Positions 47,373 to 56,154 of a stretch of DNA of 64,000 bases are shown one piece after another (the first letter of the stretch is position 1; the number at the start of each line of letters is the position of its first letter). The position numbers and the translations under genes were made by a program. Source of the stretch: Streptomyces sp. RPA4-2 (GTDB lineage: Bacteria; Actinomycetota; Actinomycetes; Streptomycetales; Streptomycetaceae). Below the pieces are notes generated by a model. That model had not been told where the DNA came from. It worked only from the letters and a program-made list of their open reading frames with translations, and did not search any database. The DNA is taken from the NCBI RefSeq assembly GCF_012273515.2, contig NZ_CP050975.2, positions 4,960,001 through 5,024,000 on the forward strand, in the 5' to 3' direction.

Positions 47373-48260
47373 TCAGCCCCACCCGCCCTCCCGCACCGTC
47401 CACGTCCGCGTCCGCACCGGCCCCGAGACCACCGAATCCGCCCGGTACCGGAAGTCGGCCCCGGACACGGTGACCCGCTGTCCCACCATCCGCAACGGCG
47501 AGGCCTGCGCCCCCACGGAGACCGGCCGCACCTCCACCTCCGCGCCCCCGGAGGCCCCCGGTGTCACGGACACCGTCTCCACCGGCTGGTCGAGATCGAC
47601 CAGTGTCACCCCGTCGACCTCGACCCGCAGCCGCGAAGGTCCCGGCCCGGCGGGCAGGGACACCACCCGTCCCCAGGCCCTCGCCCTCGTCCGTCCCGAC
47701 GCCACCCCCGCGGGCCGCGCGGCGAGCGTACGGACCAACGACTGGCAGGTACGCAGCCACGGATGCGCCCCAGGAGCGTCGGCGCCCATCTCCTCGGCTC
47801 CGTCGGAGACCGGCACCGGCGAACCCACCGGCGGTATGCGCAGCGCCCCCAGCACGACCCCGTCACTGTCGTCGACCAGCAGATCCAGCCGCCGCTCGAC
47901 CCCGTCGAGCACCGCCCGCGCCGCGGCCACCGCGCCCATGGGCACCCCCAGGGCCCGCGCCAGGGAGAGCGATGCCCCCACGGGCACCAGCGCCAACCCG
48001 CACACGGCCAGATCCCGTTGGCGGTGCAAAAGGGACACCGCGCGCAGCAGTGTCCGGTCGTCGCCCACGACGACCGGCCTGCGGGCCCCTCTGCGGGCCA
48101 GCGCGCGGGCGAATTCCTCGGGCCCCTCCGGGAGGCACACCTTGGTGGCCGCACCCGCGCTGAGCACGTCTTTTGCGATCCGTACCGACTCACCGTCATG
48201 GCGACGGGCGACCGGGTCGATGACCACCAGAAGCTGGTCGGAAGCCGCCACCTCGGTCAT
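47373..48260 (-). CDS. Degenerate diacylglycerol kinase-like protein
   Basis: A 295-residue protein with the fold of the diacylglycerol/sphingosine kinase family but altered signatures. The nucleotide motif GGDGT reads [14 protein letters not shown], and GTGNDFAR reads [15 protein letters not shown]. The C-terminal beta domain keeps the pattern [15 protein letters not shown] and VSPGASGG-like [15 protein letters not shown]. Loss of the key Gly and Asn/Asp makes kinase activity doubtful; it may be a regulatory or lipid-binding relative. It is divergent from purA with a 190-bp gap and nearly meets the MarR-type gene tail to tail. Confidence 0.7.
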   Translation of the reverse strand: MTEVAASDQLLVVIDPVARRHDGESVRIAKDVLSAGAATKVCLPEGPEEFARALARRGARRPVVVGDDRTLLRAVSLLHRQRDLAVCGLALVPVGASLSLARALGVPMGAVAAARAVLDGVERRLDLLVDDSDGVVLGALRIPPVGSPVPVSDGAEEMGADAPGAHPWLRTCQSLVRTLAARPAGVASGRTRARAWGRVVSLPAGPGPSRLRVEVDGVTLVDLDQPVETVSVTPGASGGAEVEVRPVSVGAQASPLRMVGQRVTVSGADFRYRADSVVSGPVRTRTWTVREGGWG

Positions 48261-48294
48261 GCCTCGCTTCCTCGGGTAGCATCTTTGTGCAAGA

Positions 48295-48320
48295 GCCCCT
48301 TGCGCTATTGCGCCAGGGGC
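48295..48320 (+). terminator. Hairpin in the purA leader
   Basis: GCCCCTTGCGC (48295-48305) pairs with GCGCCAGGGGC (48310-48320) with one mismatch and a TATT loop, followed by TTCGTCTATT. It lies 130 bases before the purA start. It could be an attenuator-like hairpin in the leader or a terminator; which is not clear. Confidence 0.45.
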
Positions 48321-48451
48321 TTCGTCTATTCCGGGGCATCCGGTCCGACGGTCGCGGCCAAAGGAGGTCGCCGGCGTACGCAGCCGTGCAAAGAATCAGC
48401 CGCGTACGTCCCCGACCTTGGACATGCCCCGCCCGGAAGGGGTGTACGCCT

Positions 48452-49735
48452 GTGCCCGCACTTGTGCTGCTCGGTGCTCAGTGGGGTGACGAAGGCAAGG
48501 GAAAGGCCACCGACCTGCTCGGTGGATCCGTGGACTATGTGGTGCGCTACCAGGGCGGTAACAACGCCGGCCATACGGTAGTCGTGGGCGATCAGAAGTA
48601 CGCCCTCCACCTCCTCCCTTCCGGAATCCTCACGCCGGAGTGCACTCCGGTGATCGGAAACGGAGTCGTCGTCGACCCGTCGGTCCTGTTCTCCGAGCTG
48701 AACGGACTGAACGAGCGCGGCGTCGACACCTCCAAGCTTCTGATCAGCGGAAACGCTCACATCATCACGCCGTACAACGTCACCGTCGACAAGGTGACGG
48801 AACGCTTCCTCGGGAAGCGGAAGATCGGTACGACGGGACGGGGCATCGGCCCCACCTACGCGGACAAGATCAACCGCGTCGGCATCCGCGTCCAGGACCT
48901 CTACGACGAGTCGATCCTCACGCAGAAGGTCGAGGCGGCCCTCGACGGCAAGAACCAGCTCCTCACCAAGGTCTTCAACCGCCGCGCCATCGAGGCGGGC
49001 CAGGTCGTCGAGGAACTGCTGACGTACGCGGAGCGGCTGCGCCCGTACGTGGCCGACACGGTCCTGGTGCTCAACAAGGCGCTCGACGAGAACAAGGTGG
49101 TCCTCTTCGAGGGCGGCCAGGGCACCCTGCTGGACATCGACCACGGTACGTACCCCTTCGTCACGTCCAGCAACCCGACCGCCGGTGGCGCCTGCACCGG
49201 CGCGGGCGTCGGCCCGACGAAGATCAGCCGGGTCATCGGCATCCTTAAGGCGTACACCACCCGCGTCGGCTCGGGCCCGTTCCCGACCGAGCTCTTCGAC
49301 GCCGACGGCGACGCGCTGCGCCGCATCGGCGGCGAGCGGGGCGTCACGACCGGCCGTGACCGCCGCTGCGGCTGGTTCGACGCGGTCATCGCCCGGTACG
49401 CGACCCGGGTCAACGGCCTGACGGACTTCTTCCTCACCAAGCTGGACGTCCTGACCGGCTGGGACGAGATCCCGGTCTGCGTGGCGTACGAGATCGACGG
49501 CAAGCGCGTCGAGGAACTCCCGTACTCCCAGACCGACTTCCACCACGCGAAGCCGATCTACGAGACCCTGCCGGGCTGGTCCGAGGACATCACCAAGGCG
49601 AAGTCCTTCTCCGACCTGCCGAAGAACGCCCAGGCGTACGTCAGGGCGCTCGAGGACATGTCCGGCGCGCCGATCTCCGCGATCGGGGTCGGCCCCGGCC
49701 GCGACGAGACGATCGAGATCAACTCGTTCATCTAG
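48452..49735 (+). CDS. purA: Adenylosuccinate synthetase
   Basis: A 427-residue PurA that joins IMP and aspartate with GTP to give adenylosuccinate in AMP synthesis. The N-terminal loop [16 protein letters not shown], the IMP-binding NNAGHTVV, the [12 protein letters not shown] and [20 protein letters not shown] motifs and the end VGPGRDETI are diagnostic. GTG 48452 has GGAAGGGG ahead and gives the usual length; an upstream in-frame start at 48287 would add 55 non-family residues. A strong terminator follows. Confidence 0.97.
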   Translation: MPALVLLGAQWGDEGKGKATDLLGGSVDYVVRYQGGNNAGHTVVVGDQKYALHLLPSGILTPECTPVIGNGVVVDPSVLFSELNGLNERGVDTSKLLISGNAHIITPYNVTVDKVTERFLGKRKIGTTGRGIGPTYADKINRVGIRVQDLYDESILTQKVEAALDGKNQLLTKVFNRRAIEAGQVVEELLTYAERLRPYVADTVLVLNKALDENKVVLFEGGQGTLLDIDHGTYPFVTSSNPTAGGACTGAGVGPTKISRVIGILKAYTTRVGSGPFPTELFDADGDALRRIGGERGVTTGRDRRCGWFDAVIARYATRVNGLTDFFLTKLDVLTGWDEIPVCVAYEIDGKRVEELPYSQTDFHHAKPIYETLPGWSEDITKAKSFSDLPKNAQAYVRALEDMSGAPISAIGVGPGRDETIEINSFI

Positions 49736-49746
49736 TACGGCTGCCG

Positions 49747-49786
49747 AGCGCGCCCCCGTGAGGCTTCGGCCGACCGGGGGCGCGCT
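49747..49786 (+). terminator. Terminator after purA
   Basis: A perfect 12-bp stem AGCGCGCCCCCG (49747-49758) with its inverse (49775-49786), with an inner CGGC/GCCG-type loop, begins 12 bases after the purA stop. The same hairpin would also serve the leftward DUF397 gene. Confidence 0.78.
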
Positions 49787-49800
49787 GTTGCCCGGGCCCG

Positions 49801-50032
49801 TCAGACGGACTCGGCGAACCGGCGCCAGGCGACGGGGGTGACGGAGAGGGCGGGGGCCGGGGTTCTTGGAGTCGCGGATGTGGATGGCGTGGGGGCAGGG
49901 GGCGACTTCGACGCACTGGCCGCCGCTGCTGTCGCTGTACGACGACTTGCGCCAGGTGTAGGCAGCTTCGAGGCATTCGCCTCCGCTGGCGCTGCTGTAG
50001 CTCGACTTGAACCACTGCAAGGTGCTTGTCAT
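49801..50032 (-). pseudogene. DUF397 family protein, frameshifted near its end
   Basis: The ATG at 50032 overlaps the end of the XRE gene by four bases. The product carries two DUF397-type segments: WFKSSYSSASGGECLEAA and WRKSSYSDSSGGQCVEVAPC, then IRDSKN. After DSKNP the frame should read PAPALSVTPVAWRRFAESV and stop at 49801-49803, but an extra base in the run of four C at 49852-49855 (CCCC on the coding strand) shifts it, and the shifted frame runs on antisense to purA. Without the shift the protein would be about 76 residues. DUF397 proteins pair with XRE/DUF5753 regulators and modulate them. A base-call error is at least as likely as a true mutation. Confidence 0.78.
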
Positions 50033-50868
50033 CGCTGCTCTTCTCCTGCCAACCGCTCGATGAGGCTCAGCGAGTCGTCCGGGCTCAGAGCCTGTGTGCG
50101 GATCTTCGCATAGCGGTGCGCGAGTCGGGAGGCCTTCTTGGGGTCGCTGATCAGGAGGCTCTCGTCCTCGATCTCCAGGTAGACCACGTGATGATGCTCC
50201 TTGGTCTCCACCAGGACCATGTTGCCGTTGGTGCCTGCATGACTGCCATGTAGACCTCGCTCAAGCGGGGTCACTTGAATGCTGACATTGTCGCGCTCCG
50301 CGTCCTTTGCGAGCGACCGCAATTGTTCACGCTGGACTTCCCAGCTCGCGAAGGGCCGCCTGAGCAGGGCCTCGTCGAGGATCAGCTCGACCATGGCGGT
50401 CGGGTCGCGCTCGAAGAGCGCCTTGCGCGCCATCCTGGCTTCGACGAGTTCCGCCACCTTGTCATCGGGGAGCTTGGGGAAGCCACCGCCGATCAACGCC
50501 CGCGCGTACTCCTCCGTCTGGAACAACCCGTCGACCACGTACGTCTGGTACGACGACAACGTCACCGCCTGCGCCTCCATCAGCGCGAAGTTCTTGAACT
50601 GCGGCGGGTACTTGTCCAGGAGCACGTACTTGCGCGCGGTCTCGAACAACCCGAACCCACCCCCGATCACCTCCTCCAGCTTGACGAGCATCTTGTCGCT
50701 CGCCGGCTGCGCGCACGTCTCCATCGCGCTGATCGCGGACGCCGTGTAACCGATCTGCCTGCCCAACTCCTCCTGGGTCAGCTGATGTTCTTCACGGAAG
50801 GCCTTCGACATGGCGGCGACCATGTGCGCCGTCCCACCCGCTTCCACCTTGTTCTCCGCTCGCGCCAT
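50029..50868 (-). CDS. XRE family regulator with DUF5753 domain
   Basis: A 279-residue regulator: helix-turn-helix at about residues 16-55 (LTQEELGRQIGYTASAISAMET) and a C-terminal DUF5753 domain (LSSYQTYVVDGLFQTEEYARAL, VELILDEALLRRPFAS, HAGTNGNMVLVETKEHHHVVYLE). Streptomyces has dozens of such genes, usually paired with a DUF397 gene; some (AbaA/WhiJ type) affect development and antibiotic production. The ATG at 50868 is preferred to TTG 50889. It overlaps the DUF397 gene by four bases. A small gene is divergent 89 bp away. Confidence 0.9.
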   Translation of the reverse strand: MARAENKVEAGGTAHMVAAMSKAFREEHQLTQEELGRQIGYTASAISAMETCAQPASDKMLVKLEEVIGGGFGLFETARKYVLLDKYPPQFKNFALMEAQAVTLSSYQTYVVDGLFQTEEYARALIGGGFPKLPDDKVAELVEARMARKALFERDPTAMVELILDEALLRRPFASWEVQREQLRSLAKDAERDNVSIQVTPLERGLHGSHAGTNGNMVLVETKEHHHVVYLEIEDESLLISDPKKASRLAHRYAKIRTQALSPDDSLSLIERLAGEEQR

Positions 50869-50956
50869 CACGGCCACCCCCGAACTCAACCGAACTCAAC
50901 CGGTCACCAAGCAGCCCCCATCGATCCGCACTGTTGCCAGTGGTCGACGCAGAGTC

Positions 50957-51424
50957 ATGGAAACGCTAGCCCCACCTGCGGAAACTGTCCTCATGGATAC
51001 GCAAAGTGACGGAGTGGACCTGCCGCTCCCCCCAGTCACCCCGGAGATCCCGGACTGGATCCCCCCGTCCGGCATCCAACTCCGCAAGGCCGGCGTCCAG
51101 TTCGACGCCGTGCGGGTGGACGGCGACCCCGGCCGCACCGTCGCCGACCGCCTCGCGCGAGCGACCGGGGGCAACCCGGGCCCGGTCGTCGAGGAGGCCC
51201 GCGGACGCCGTGCCGTCTACTTCCTCGTTCCCGCCGGCAGCACCGCCCACCGCTCGTGGCCGCCCGGCGTCACCCGCCTCACCGCGGGCCCGCACCACGT
51301 CGCGTACATCCCGGTGCCCGCGCTGGGCGGCCTGACCTGGCCCCTGACCTGGCGCTACCGGCCCACGGCACGCGACCACCTCGTCCACACCCTGCTGCTG
51401 CGCGCGGTGGCGGAGGGCTGCTGA
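50957..51424 (+). CDS. Small conserved hypothetical protein divergent from XRE gene
   Basis: A 155-residue product from ATG 50957, or 143 residues from ATG 50993. I recognise no family. It is soluble, with IPDWIPPSGIQLRKAGVQFD, VRVDGDPGRTVADRLARATG and GRRAVYFLVPAGSTAHRSWP as its more ordered parts, and a C-terminal helix (RDHLVHTLLLRAVAEG). It resembles proteins encoded beside XRE/DUF397 pairs in streptomycetes, where a third gene is common; this is inference from layout. No ribosome binding site stands out for either start. Confidence 0.65.
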   Translation: METLAPPAETVLMDTQSDGVDLPLPPVTPEIPDWIPPSGIQLRKAGVQFDAVRVDGDPGRTVADRLARATGGNPGPVVEEARGRRAVYFLVPAGSTAHRSWPPGVTRLTAGPHHVAYIPVPALGGLTWPLTWRYRPTARDHLVHTLLLRAVAEGC

Positions 51425-51618
51425 ACGGCCGGTGGAGCGGACGGGTCCGGGAGCGCCGAGATGCGGATCGCTCCCGGGATGCCCATCCTTGACCTGGACA
51501 TGGCTTGCTCCTGGTTCCGGACGGGGCGGGACCCGACCACGATCTACGCGTGTAGTCCCCGTTCGGCCCGCACGGCCCGTTCCTCCGCCCGCGTCACCCC
51601 CGTCTCCAGGAGCCCCGT

Positions 51619-53436
51619 ATGCCCGTCAGCCCGTTGAACCGCCGGGAGTTCGTGAAGAAGTCCGCCGTCACCGGCGCGGCCGTGGCCGTCGCGGGGACGG
51701 CCGCGGCGACCCCGGCCCAGGCCGCGGGCCGCAAGCCCGAGAAGAAGCCCCGTACCTGGTCGTTCTCCATCCTGGGCACCACCGACCTGCACAGCCACGT
51801 CTTCGACTGGGACTACTACACCGACGCCGCGTACACGGACAAGGCCGGCAACTCCGTGGGCGTCGCCCGGGTAGCCACCCTGGTCAAGCAGCAGCGGGCC
51901 GCGAAGGGCGCGGACCGGGTGCTGCTCGTGGACGCGGGCGACATCATCCAGGGGACCTCGCTCGCGTACTACTACGCCCGCGTCGACCCCATCACCGGCA
52001 CCGGCGGCAAGCGCGGCCCGGTGCACCCGATGGCGATCGCCATGAACGCCATGAAGTACGACGCCGCCGCGCTCGGCAACCACGAGTTCAACTACGGCAT
52101 CGAGACCCTGCGCCGGTTCGAGAAGCAGTGCCACTTCCCGCTGCTCGGCGCCAACGCGCTCGACGCCAAGACGCTCCGGCCCGCCTTCCAGCCGTACACC
52201 GTCAAGCGGATCCGGGTCCCCGGCGCCCCGGACATCAAGGTCGGCATCCTGGGGCTTACCAACCCCGGGATCGCCCTGTGGGACAAGGACAACGTCTCCG
52301 GGAAGATGGCGTTCACGGGCCTCGTGGAGCAGGCGAAGAAGTACGTGCCGCGGATGCGCGCCCTGGGCTGCGACGTCGTGTTCCTCACCGACCACTCCGG
52401 CCTCGACGGGTCGTCCTCGTACGGCGACGAGCTCCCGTACGTCGAGAACGCCTCGAACCTGGTCGCCGCGCAGGTGCCCGGCATCGACGCCATCCTCGTC
52501 GGGCACACCCACACCGAGGTGTCCTCCTACACGGTCACCAACACCGAGACCGGCAAGGACGTCGTCCTGTCGGAGCCGTACTGCTACGGCATGCGGCTGA
52601 CCGTCTTCGACTTCGAGCTGGAGCTCGCGCACGGCCAGTGGAAGGTGACGAGCACCAAGGCGCAGACCCTCAACAGCAACGCCGTCGCCGAGGACGCGGA
52701 GATCACCAAGCTCCTGACGGCGGACCACGAGCTGGTCGTGAAGTACGTGAACACGCCCGTCGGCACCTGCACCGCCGACCTCTCCGCGGCGGAGGCGTGC
52801 TGGAAGGACGTCCCCGTCATGGACTTCATCCACCAGGTCCAGATGGCGGCCGTCGCCACCGGCCTGTCGACGGCCGACGCGGCCCTCCCGCTCATCTCCG
52901 TCGCCGCGCCCTTCAGCCGTACGGCGGACATCCCGCAGGGCGACGTCACCATCCGGGACGTGGCCGGGCTCTACATCTACGACAACACCCTCTACGGCAA
53001 GAAGCTCACGGGCGCCCAGCTGAAGGACTACCTGGAGTACGCGGCGAAGTACTACTACCGGGTCCCGTCCGGCACGAAGGTGGACACCGCCACCCTCACC
53101 AACGCCAACAGCTTCTGGGACTACATGTACGACACCGCCGCGGGCGTCGACTACGACATCGACATCGCCCAGGCCGAGGGTTCCCGGATCAAGAACCTCA
53201 GCTACAAGGGCGCGGCGGTGACCGACGACCAGGTCTTCGTGGTGGCCGTCAACAACTACCGCGCCAACGGCGGCAGCGGCTACCCGCACATCGCGGCCGC
53301 CGACATCGCCTACAGCTCCACCAACGAGATCCGCCAGCTGATGATCGACTACGTCACGTCCAAGGGCACCCTCGACCCGGCGGACTTCGCCGACGGCAAC
53401 TGGAAGCTGACGCAGGACGGAACGCCGGTGTTCTGA
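51619..53436 (+). CDS. Tat-exported 5'-nucleotidase / metallophosphatase
   Basis: A 605-residue secreted enzyme. The N-terminus is a twin-arginine signal (NRREFVKKSAVTGAAVAVAG, cleavage near residue 35). The metallophosphatase domain has TTDLHSHVFDWD, DAGDIIQGTS, LGNHEFNYG and HTHTEVSS with metal-binding Asp, His and Asn; the C-terminal 5'-nucleotidase domain includes NANSFWDYMYD and VAVNNYRANGGSGYP for the nucleoside stack. It should dephosphorylate extracellular nucleotides, providing phosphate and nucleosides. ATG 51619 follows AGGAGCCCCGT. A single gene. Confidence 0.9.
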   Translation: MPVSPLNRREFVKKSAVTGAAVAVAGTAAATPAQAAGRKPEKKPRTWSFSILGTTDLHSHVFDWDYYTDAAYTDKAGNSVGVARVATLVKQQRAAKGADRVLLVDAGDIIQGTSLAYYYARVDPITGTGGKRGPVHPMAIAMNAMKYDAAALGNHEFNYGIETLRRFEKQCHFPLLGANALDAKTLRPAFQPYTVKRIRVPGAPDIKVGILGLTNPGIALWDKDNVSGKMAFTGLVEQAKKYVPRMRALGCDVVFLTDHSGLDGSSSYGDELPYVENASNLVAAQVPGIDAILVGHTHTEVSSYTVTNTETGKDVVLSEPYCYGMRLTVFDFELELAHGQWKVTSTKAQTLNSNAVAEDAEITKLLTADHELVVKYVNTPVGTCTADLSAAEACWKDVPVMDFIHQVQMAAVATGLSTADAALPLISVAAPFSRTADIPQGDVTIRDVAGLYIYDNTLYGKKLTGAQLKDYLEYAAKYYYRVPSGTKVDTATLTNANSFWDYMYDTAAGVDYDIDIAQAEGSRIKNLSYKGAAVTDDQVFVVAVNNYRANGGSGYPHIAAADIAYSSTNEIRQLMIDYVTSKGTLDPADFADGNWKLTQDGTPVF

Positions 53437-53527
53437 GGCACCAGCGTCCGGCCGGTGCCGCACACGACCGGCCCGCGCGCAGCGGTCGGCGTCCTCCCGC
53501 CGGGGGCGTCGGCCGCGGTGGCGCCGT

Positions 53528-54193
53528 TCAGACGAGGTGGGCGAAGACCACCAGGTTCTCGGTGTAGTCCTTCGCGCTGTGGTCGTAGTCACCGGCGCAG
53601 GTGATCAGCCGGACCTGGGCCTGCGGGGTGTCGGCGTACACGCGGTCGTTGGGGAAGTGGTCCTTCTCGAAGGTCTCGGCATCGTCGACCACGAAGGACG
53701 CCGTGAGGCCGTCCGCCTTCTCCACCCTGAAGGTGTCCCCCTTCTTGAGCGAGCTGAGTCTCGCGAACACGGCCGCCGAGGTCTTCGTGTCCACGTGCCC
53801 GGCGATGATCGAGGTTCCCGCCTCCCCCGGGGTCACTCCGTCGGCGTACCAGCCGACCATGTTCACGTTGTCCGCGGGCGGAGGGTTGAGGTGGCCCTTG
53901 GCGTCGACGGAGAGGGCCGTGAAGGGCGCGTCCACCCCGATCTTCGGGATGACCAGGCGGGTCGGCGCGGACGACGGCAGGTGCTTGCCCGGCACCGGCG
54001 TCGACCACGGCATGAGCGCGGCCGCGTCGTGGGGCGTCCGGGAGTCGTCGGGCGGTTTGGGGTGGCCGCCGAACACGCCCAGTACCAGAAGCAGGATTCC
54101 GGCGCACCAGACGCTGAACGGCACGCCGGAACGGGAGCCCTGCCGTTGCGGCACGGACTCGGTCACGGCAGGGGAGGACAGCCGGGCTGTCAT
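53528..54193 (-). CDS. Class F sortase
   Basis: A 221-residue sortase with one N-terminal membrane helix (PFSVWCAGILLLVLGVFGG) and an extracellular catalytic barrel: RLVIPKIGVDAPFTAL, the catalytic His in SIIAGHVDTKTSA, and the catalytic Cys in RLITCAGDYD; the late Arg is not obvious in the short C-terminus (ENLVVFAHLV). Class F sortases cut LPxTG-like signals in actinobacteria; their substrates are poorly known. ATG 54193 has GAGGTGG ahead. The next gene upstream (54313-55272) encodes a repeat-rich exported protein and is transcribed in the same direction, with a 119-base gap, so it is the natural substrate candidate. Confidence 0.87.
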   Translation of the reverse strand: MTARLSSPAVTESVPQRQGSRSGVPFSVWCAGILLLVLGVFGGHPKPPDDSRTPHDAAALMPWSTPVPGKHLPSSAPTRLVIPKIGVDAPFTALSVDAKGHLNPPPADNVNMVGWYADGVTPGEAGTSIIAGHVDTKTSAAVFARLSSLKKGDTFRVEKADGLTASFVVDDAETFEKDHFPNDRVYADTPQAQVRLITCAGDYDHSAKDYTENLVVFAHLV

Positions 54194-54312
54194 CGGGAAC
54201 CACCTCACTAGGGCACTGCAGCGGAGCGGGTACAGCACGCGGGGAACCCGGCCGGGCCGTCACGACGGGGATGACCCGCGGCGGCCTCGGCCGATAGGAC
54301 GCCGGGCACCGG

Positions 54313-55272
54313 TCAGGACATGCCGCCCGCCGCGCTCCTGCGGCGCATCGCGTACACGCCCGCCGCGGCGAGGGTCAGGACCGCGAGGCCGCCGGCCGTG
54401 ACGGTCTTCTCGGCCAGCGCGCCGCCGCCGGTGTGCATGCCGCCGTTCGGCTTGTCGCGGCCCGAGTCGTTGCCGCCGTTGTCGTACCCGGTGCCTCCGT
54501 CGTTGTTGCCGTTCCCGTTTCCGTTCCCGTTGCCGTTGCCTCCGTTGTCGCGGCCGGAACCGTTGCCGTTGCCGTTGCCTCCGTTGTCGCGGCCGGAACC
54601 GTTGCCGTTGCCGTTGCCTCCGTTGTCGCGGCCGGAACCGTTGCCGTTGCCGTTGCCTCCGTTGTCGCGGCCGGAACCGTTGCCGTTGCCGTTGCCTCCG
54701 TTGTCACGGCCGGAACCGTTGCCGTTGCCGTTGCCCCCGTTGTCGTTCTTGTAGGTCTCCGGGTTGAACTTCGCGTCGTCCTTGTTCCAGTCGTCGCTCT
54801 TCAGCATGCTGAGCGCGCCGCCGCCGGTGTGCATGCCGCCCCGGGGCTTGTCGTGGTCGGAGCCCTCGTCGCCACCGCGGCCGGAGTCGCCACCGCGGCC
54901 GGAGTCGCCACCACGGTCGGAGTCGCCACCGCGGTCGGAGTCCCCGCCACGGTCGGAGCCCTTGCCGCCCTGGTCGGAGTCGCCGCCCCAGTCCGAGTCG
55001 CCCTCCTCGCCCTGGTCGTCGCCCTTCAGCTTGGTGTGCGTGCCGCCCTTCACCGTGGCGAGCGGACCGATCTTCACCTTGTTGAGCGCGCCGCCGCCGG
55101 TGTGCATGCCGCCGTTGGGCCTGTCGTGCCTGCTGCCGTCGTCCTGTTCGTTGCTGTAGGAAGAGTCGTCGTGGCCACCGTCGCCCGCCGTGGCGGCAAA
55201 GGCGCCGGGAGCGGCAATCGCGAGGGCGGCCGTGGCCGTCGCGGTAGCGAGAAGCATGCGGGCAGAACGCAT
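54313..55272 (-). CDS. Exported repeat-rich protein, candidate sortase substrate
   Basis: A 319-residue protein with a signal peptide (MRSARMLLATATATAALAIA, cleavage after GAFA). The body is low complexity: a Gly/Asp/Arg/Ser block (RGGDSDRGGDS) and an Asn/Gly block of five 13-residue units (NGNGNGSGRDNGG). The motif GGMHTGGGAL occurs three times, near residues 54, 143 and 280. The last copy is followed by a hydrophobic helix (TAGGLAVLTLAAAGVYA) and a basic tail (MRRRSA), which is the layout of a cell-wall sorting signal with MHTGG in the place of LPxTG. The hydrophilic repeats suggest a surface stalk. The sortase gene follows. Function unknown. Confidence 0.75.
   Translation of the reverse strand: MRSARMLLATATATAALAIAAPGAFAATAGDGGHDDSSYSNEQDDGSRHDRPNGGMHTGGGALNKVKIGPLATVKGGTHTKLKGDDQGEEGDSDWGGDSDQGGKGSDRGGDSDRGGDSDRGGDSGRGGDSGRGGDEGSDHDKPRGGMHTGGGALSMLKSDDWNKDDAKFNPETYKNDNGGNGNGNGSGRDNGGNGNGNGSGRDNGGNGNGNGSGRDNGGNGNGNGSGRDNGGNGNGNGSGRDNGGNGNGNGNGNGNNDGGTGYDNGGNDSGRDKPNGGMHTGGGALAEKTVTAGGLAVLTLAAAGVYAMRRRSAAGGMS
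54539..54733 (-). repeat. Five 39-bp tandem repeats inside the repeat-rich gene
   Basis: Five units of CCTCCGTTGTCGCGGCCGG... at 54539, 54578, 54617, 54656 and 54695 encode NGNGNGSGRDNGG on the minus strand. They are almost identical (one A for G in the fifth), which indicates recent expansion and a length-variable region. Confidence 0.88.
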
Positions 55273-56154
55273 TGTCGAGTCCTTCCGTCGCAGCCGAGCC
55301 GCTGACGATTTGTCAGCACGTGGGGAACCCGACCCCGACGTGATCCACCGTCAGCCCCTCCCGGCCCGCTCACCACTCGAGCCGCGCAACCGGCGCAGGT
55401 CCCGGCGTCGCCCGGCGGGTGCCCTGATGCCGCCCTGGACCCGGCCTGACCACTCTGACCTGCTACTTCATCGCGGGTCATCCGCCAGATCCCACGCCGG
55501 TCCGGGCCCAGACACAACCCGATCGGTCGCAACACGACTGCGCGCTTCCGGTGACCGTCGGCCGGTCCCGCCCGGCCTCGGACCGCCTCGTCCGAGGGAA
55601 CGGACGGCCGTAAGGGCAGCCCGGCGAGGGCTCCCACCCCGGGCGTGTGCGGCATCCGGGTGCGTGCGTGCGGCAAACGGGTGCGTGCGGCATCCGGGCG
55701 GCGGCGGGCCGGGCGGGGCAGGCCCGGAACCACGCCGGGTCCGGGCGGGCCTGGCGCCCAGCGAGGGTGGAGTCGGCCCTCAACCGTGCCGGGGCCGACC
55801 CCGCGCCGGGACCGGCCGCAACCGGACCGGGACCGGCGGGGCCGCAACCGGCGCGCGGCGAGGCCGGGGCCGTGGCCGGGCAGGGGGCGAGGTGATCGAA
55901 GGACGGGGGAGCGGCCTCCCGGGCCTCGCGAGTGTGGAGGGACGGCCGTACGGGCCTCGCGAGTGTGGAGGGGTGCCGATGTCCACGGCGCCCGGCCTCG
56001 CGGTCGCGGAGGGACGACAGCGCGGTCCTCGCGGCCGCGGGGCGGCCGAGGGGTGCGTGGGCGCCGATGCCGCGGCGCCGGGCCCAGCGGCGCGGAGGCG
56101 GCCGCCAGGGGGGACACGCGGAGCGGGCCCCGCCCCGGCCGGCCGGGGTGCGCC
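55273..56154. other. Long gap with short repeats
   Basis: About 880 bases without a believable gene; long frames here are Arg/Pro/Gly-rich and match no family. Two short repeats occur: GTGCGTGCGGCATCCGGG-type units near 55645-55700, and a 20-bp direct repeat GGGCCTCGCGAGTGTGGAGG at 55921-55940 and 55952-55971. The first 60 bases are the leader of the repeat-rich gene. The rest looks like degraded or filler sequence. Confidence 0.5.
55921..55971. repeat. 20-bp direct repeat pair
   Basis: GGGCCTCGCGAGTGTGGAGG occurs at 55921-55940 and 55952-55971 with 11 bases between. The flanking ACGGCCGTAC is also shared with 55611-55620-type sequence nearby. Its role is unknown. Confidence 0.6.

Noticed and set aside
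48326..50032. A minus-strand frame of 568 residues
   Set aside because: Only its first 60 residues are real (DUF397). The remainder is antisense to purA and arises from the frameshift near 49852.
54539..54733. A possible CRISPR-like array
   Set aside because: The units are contiguous without unique spacers and encode protein repeats.
54433..55305. A plus-strand Val/Ala-rich repeat protein
   Set aside because: It is antisense to the repeat-rich exported gene, which has a signal peptide, a membrane helix and a proper start; its regularity is only the mirror of that repeat.
55478..56117. Frames in the gap before the repeat-rich gene
   Set aside because: Pro/Arg/Gly-rich products, no start signals and tandem short repeats; no family recognised.
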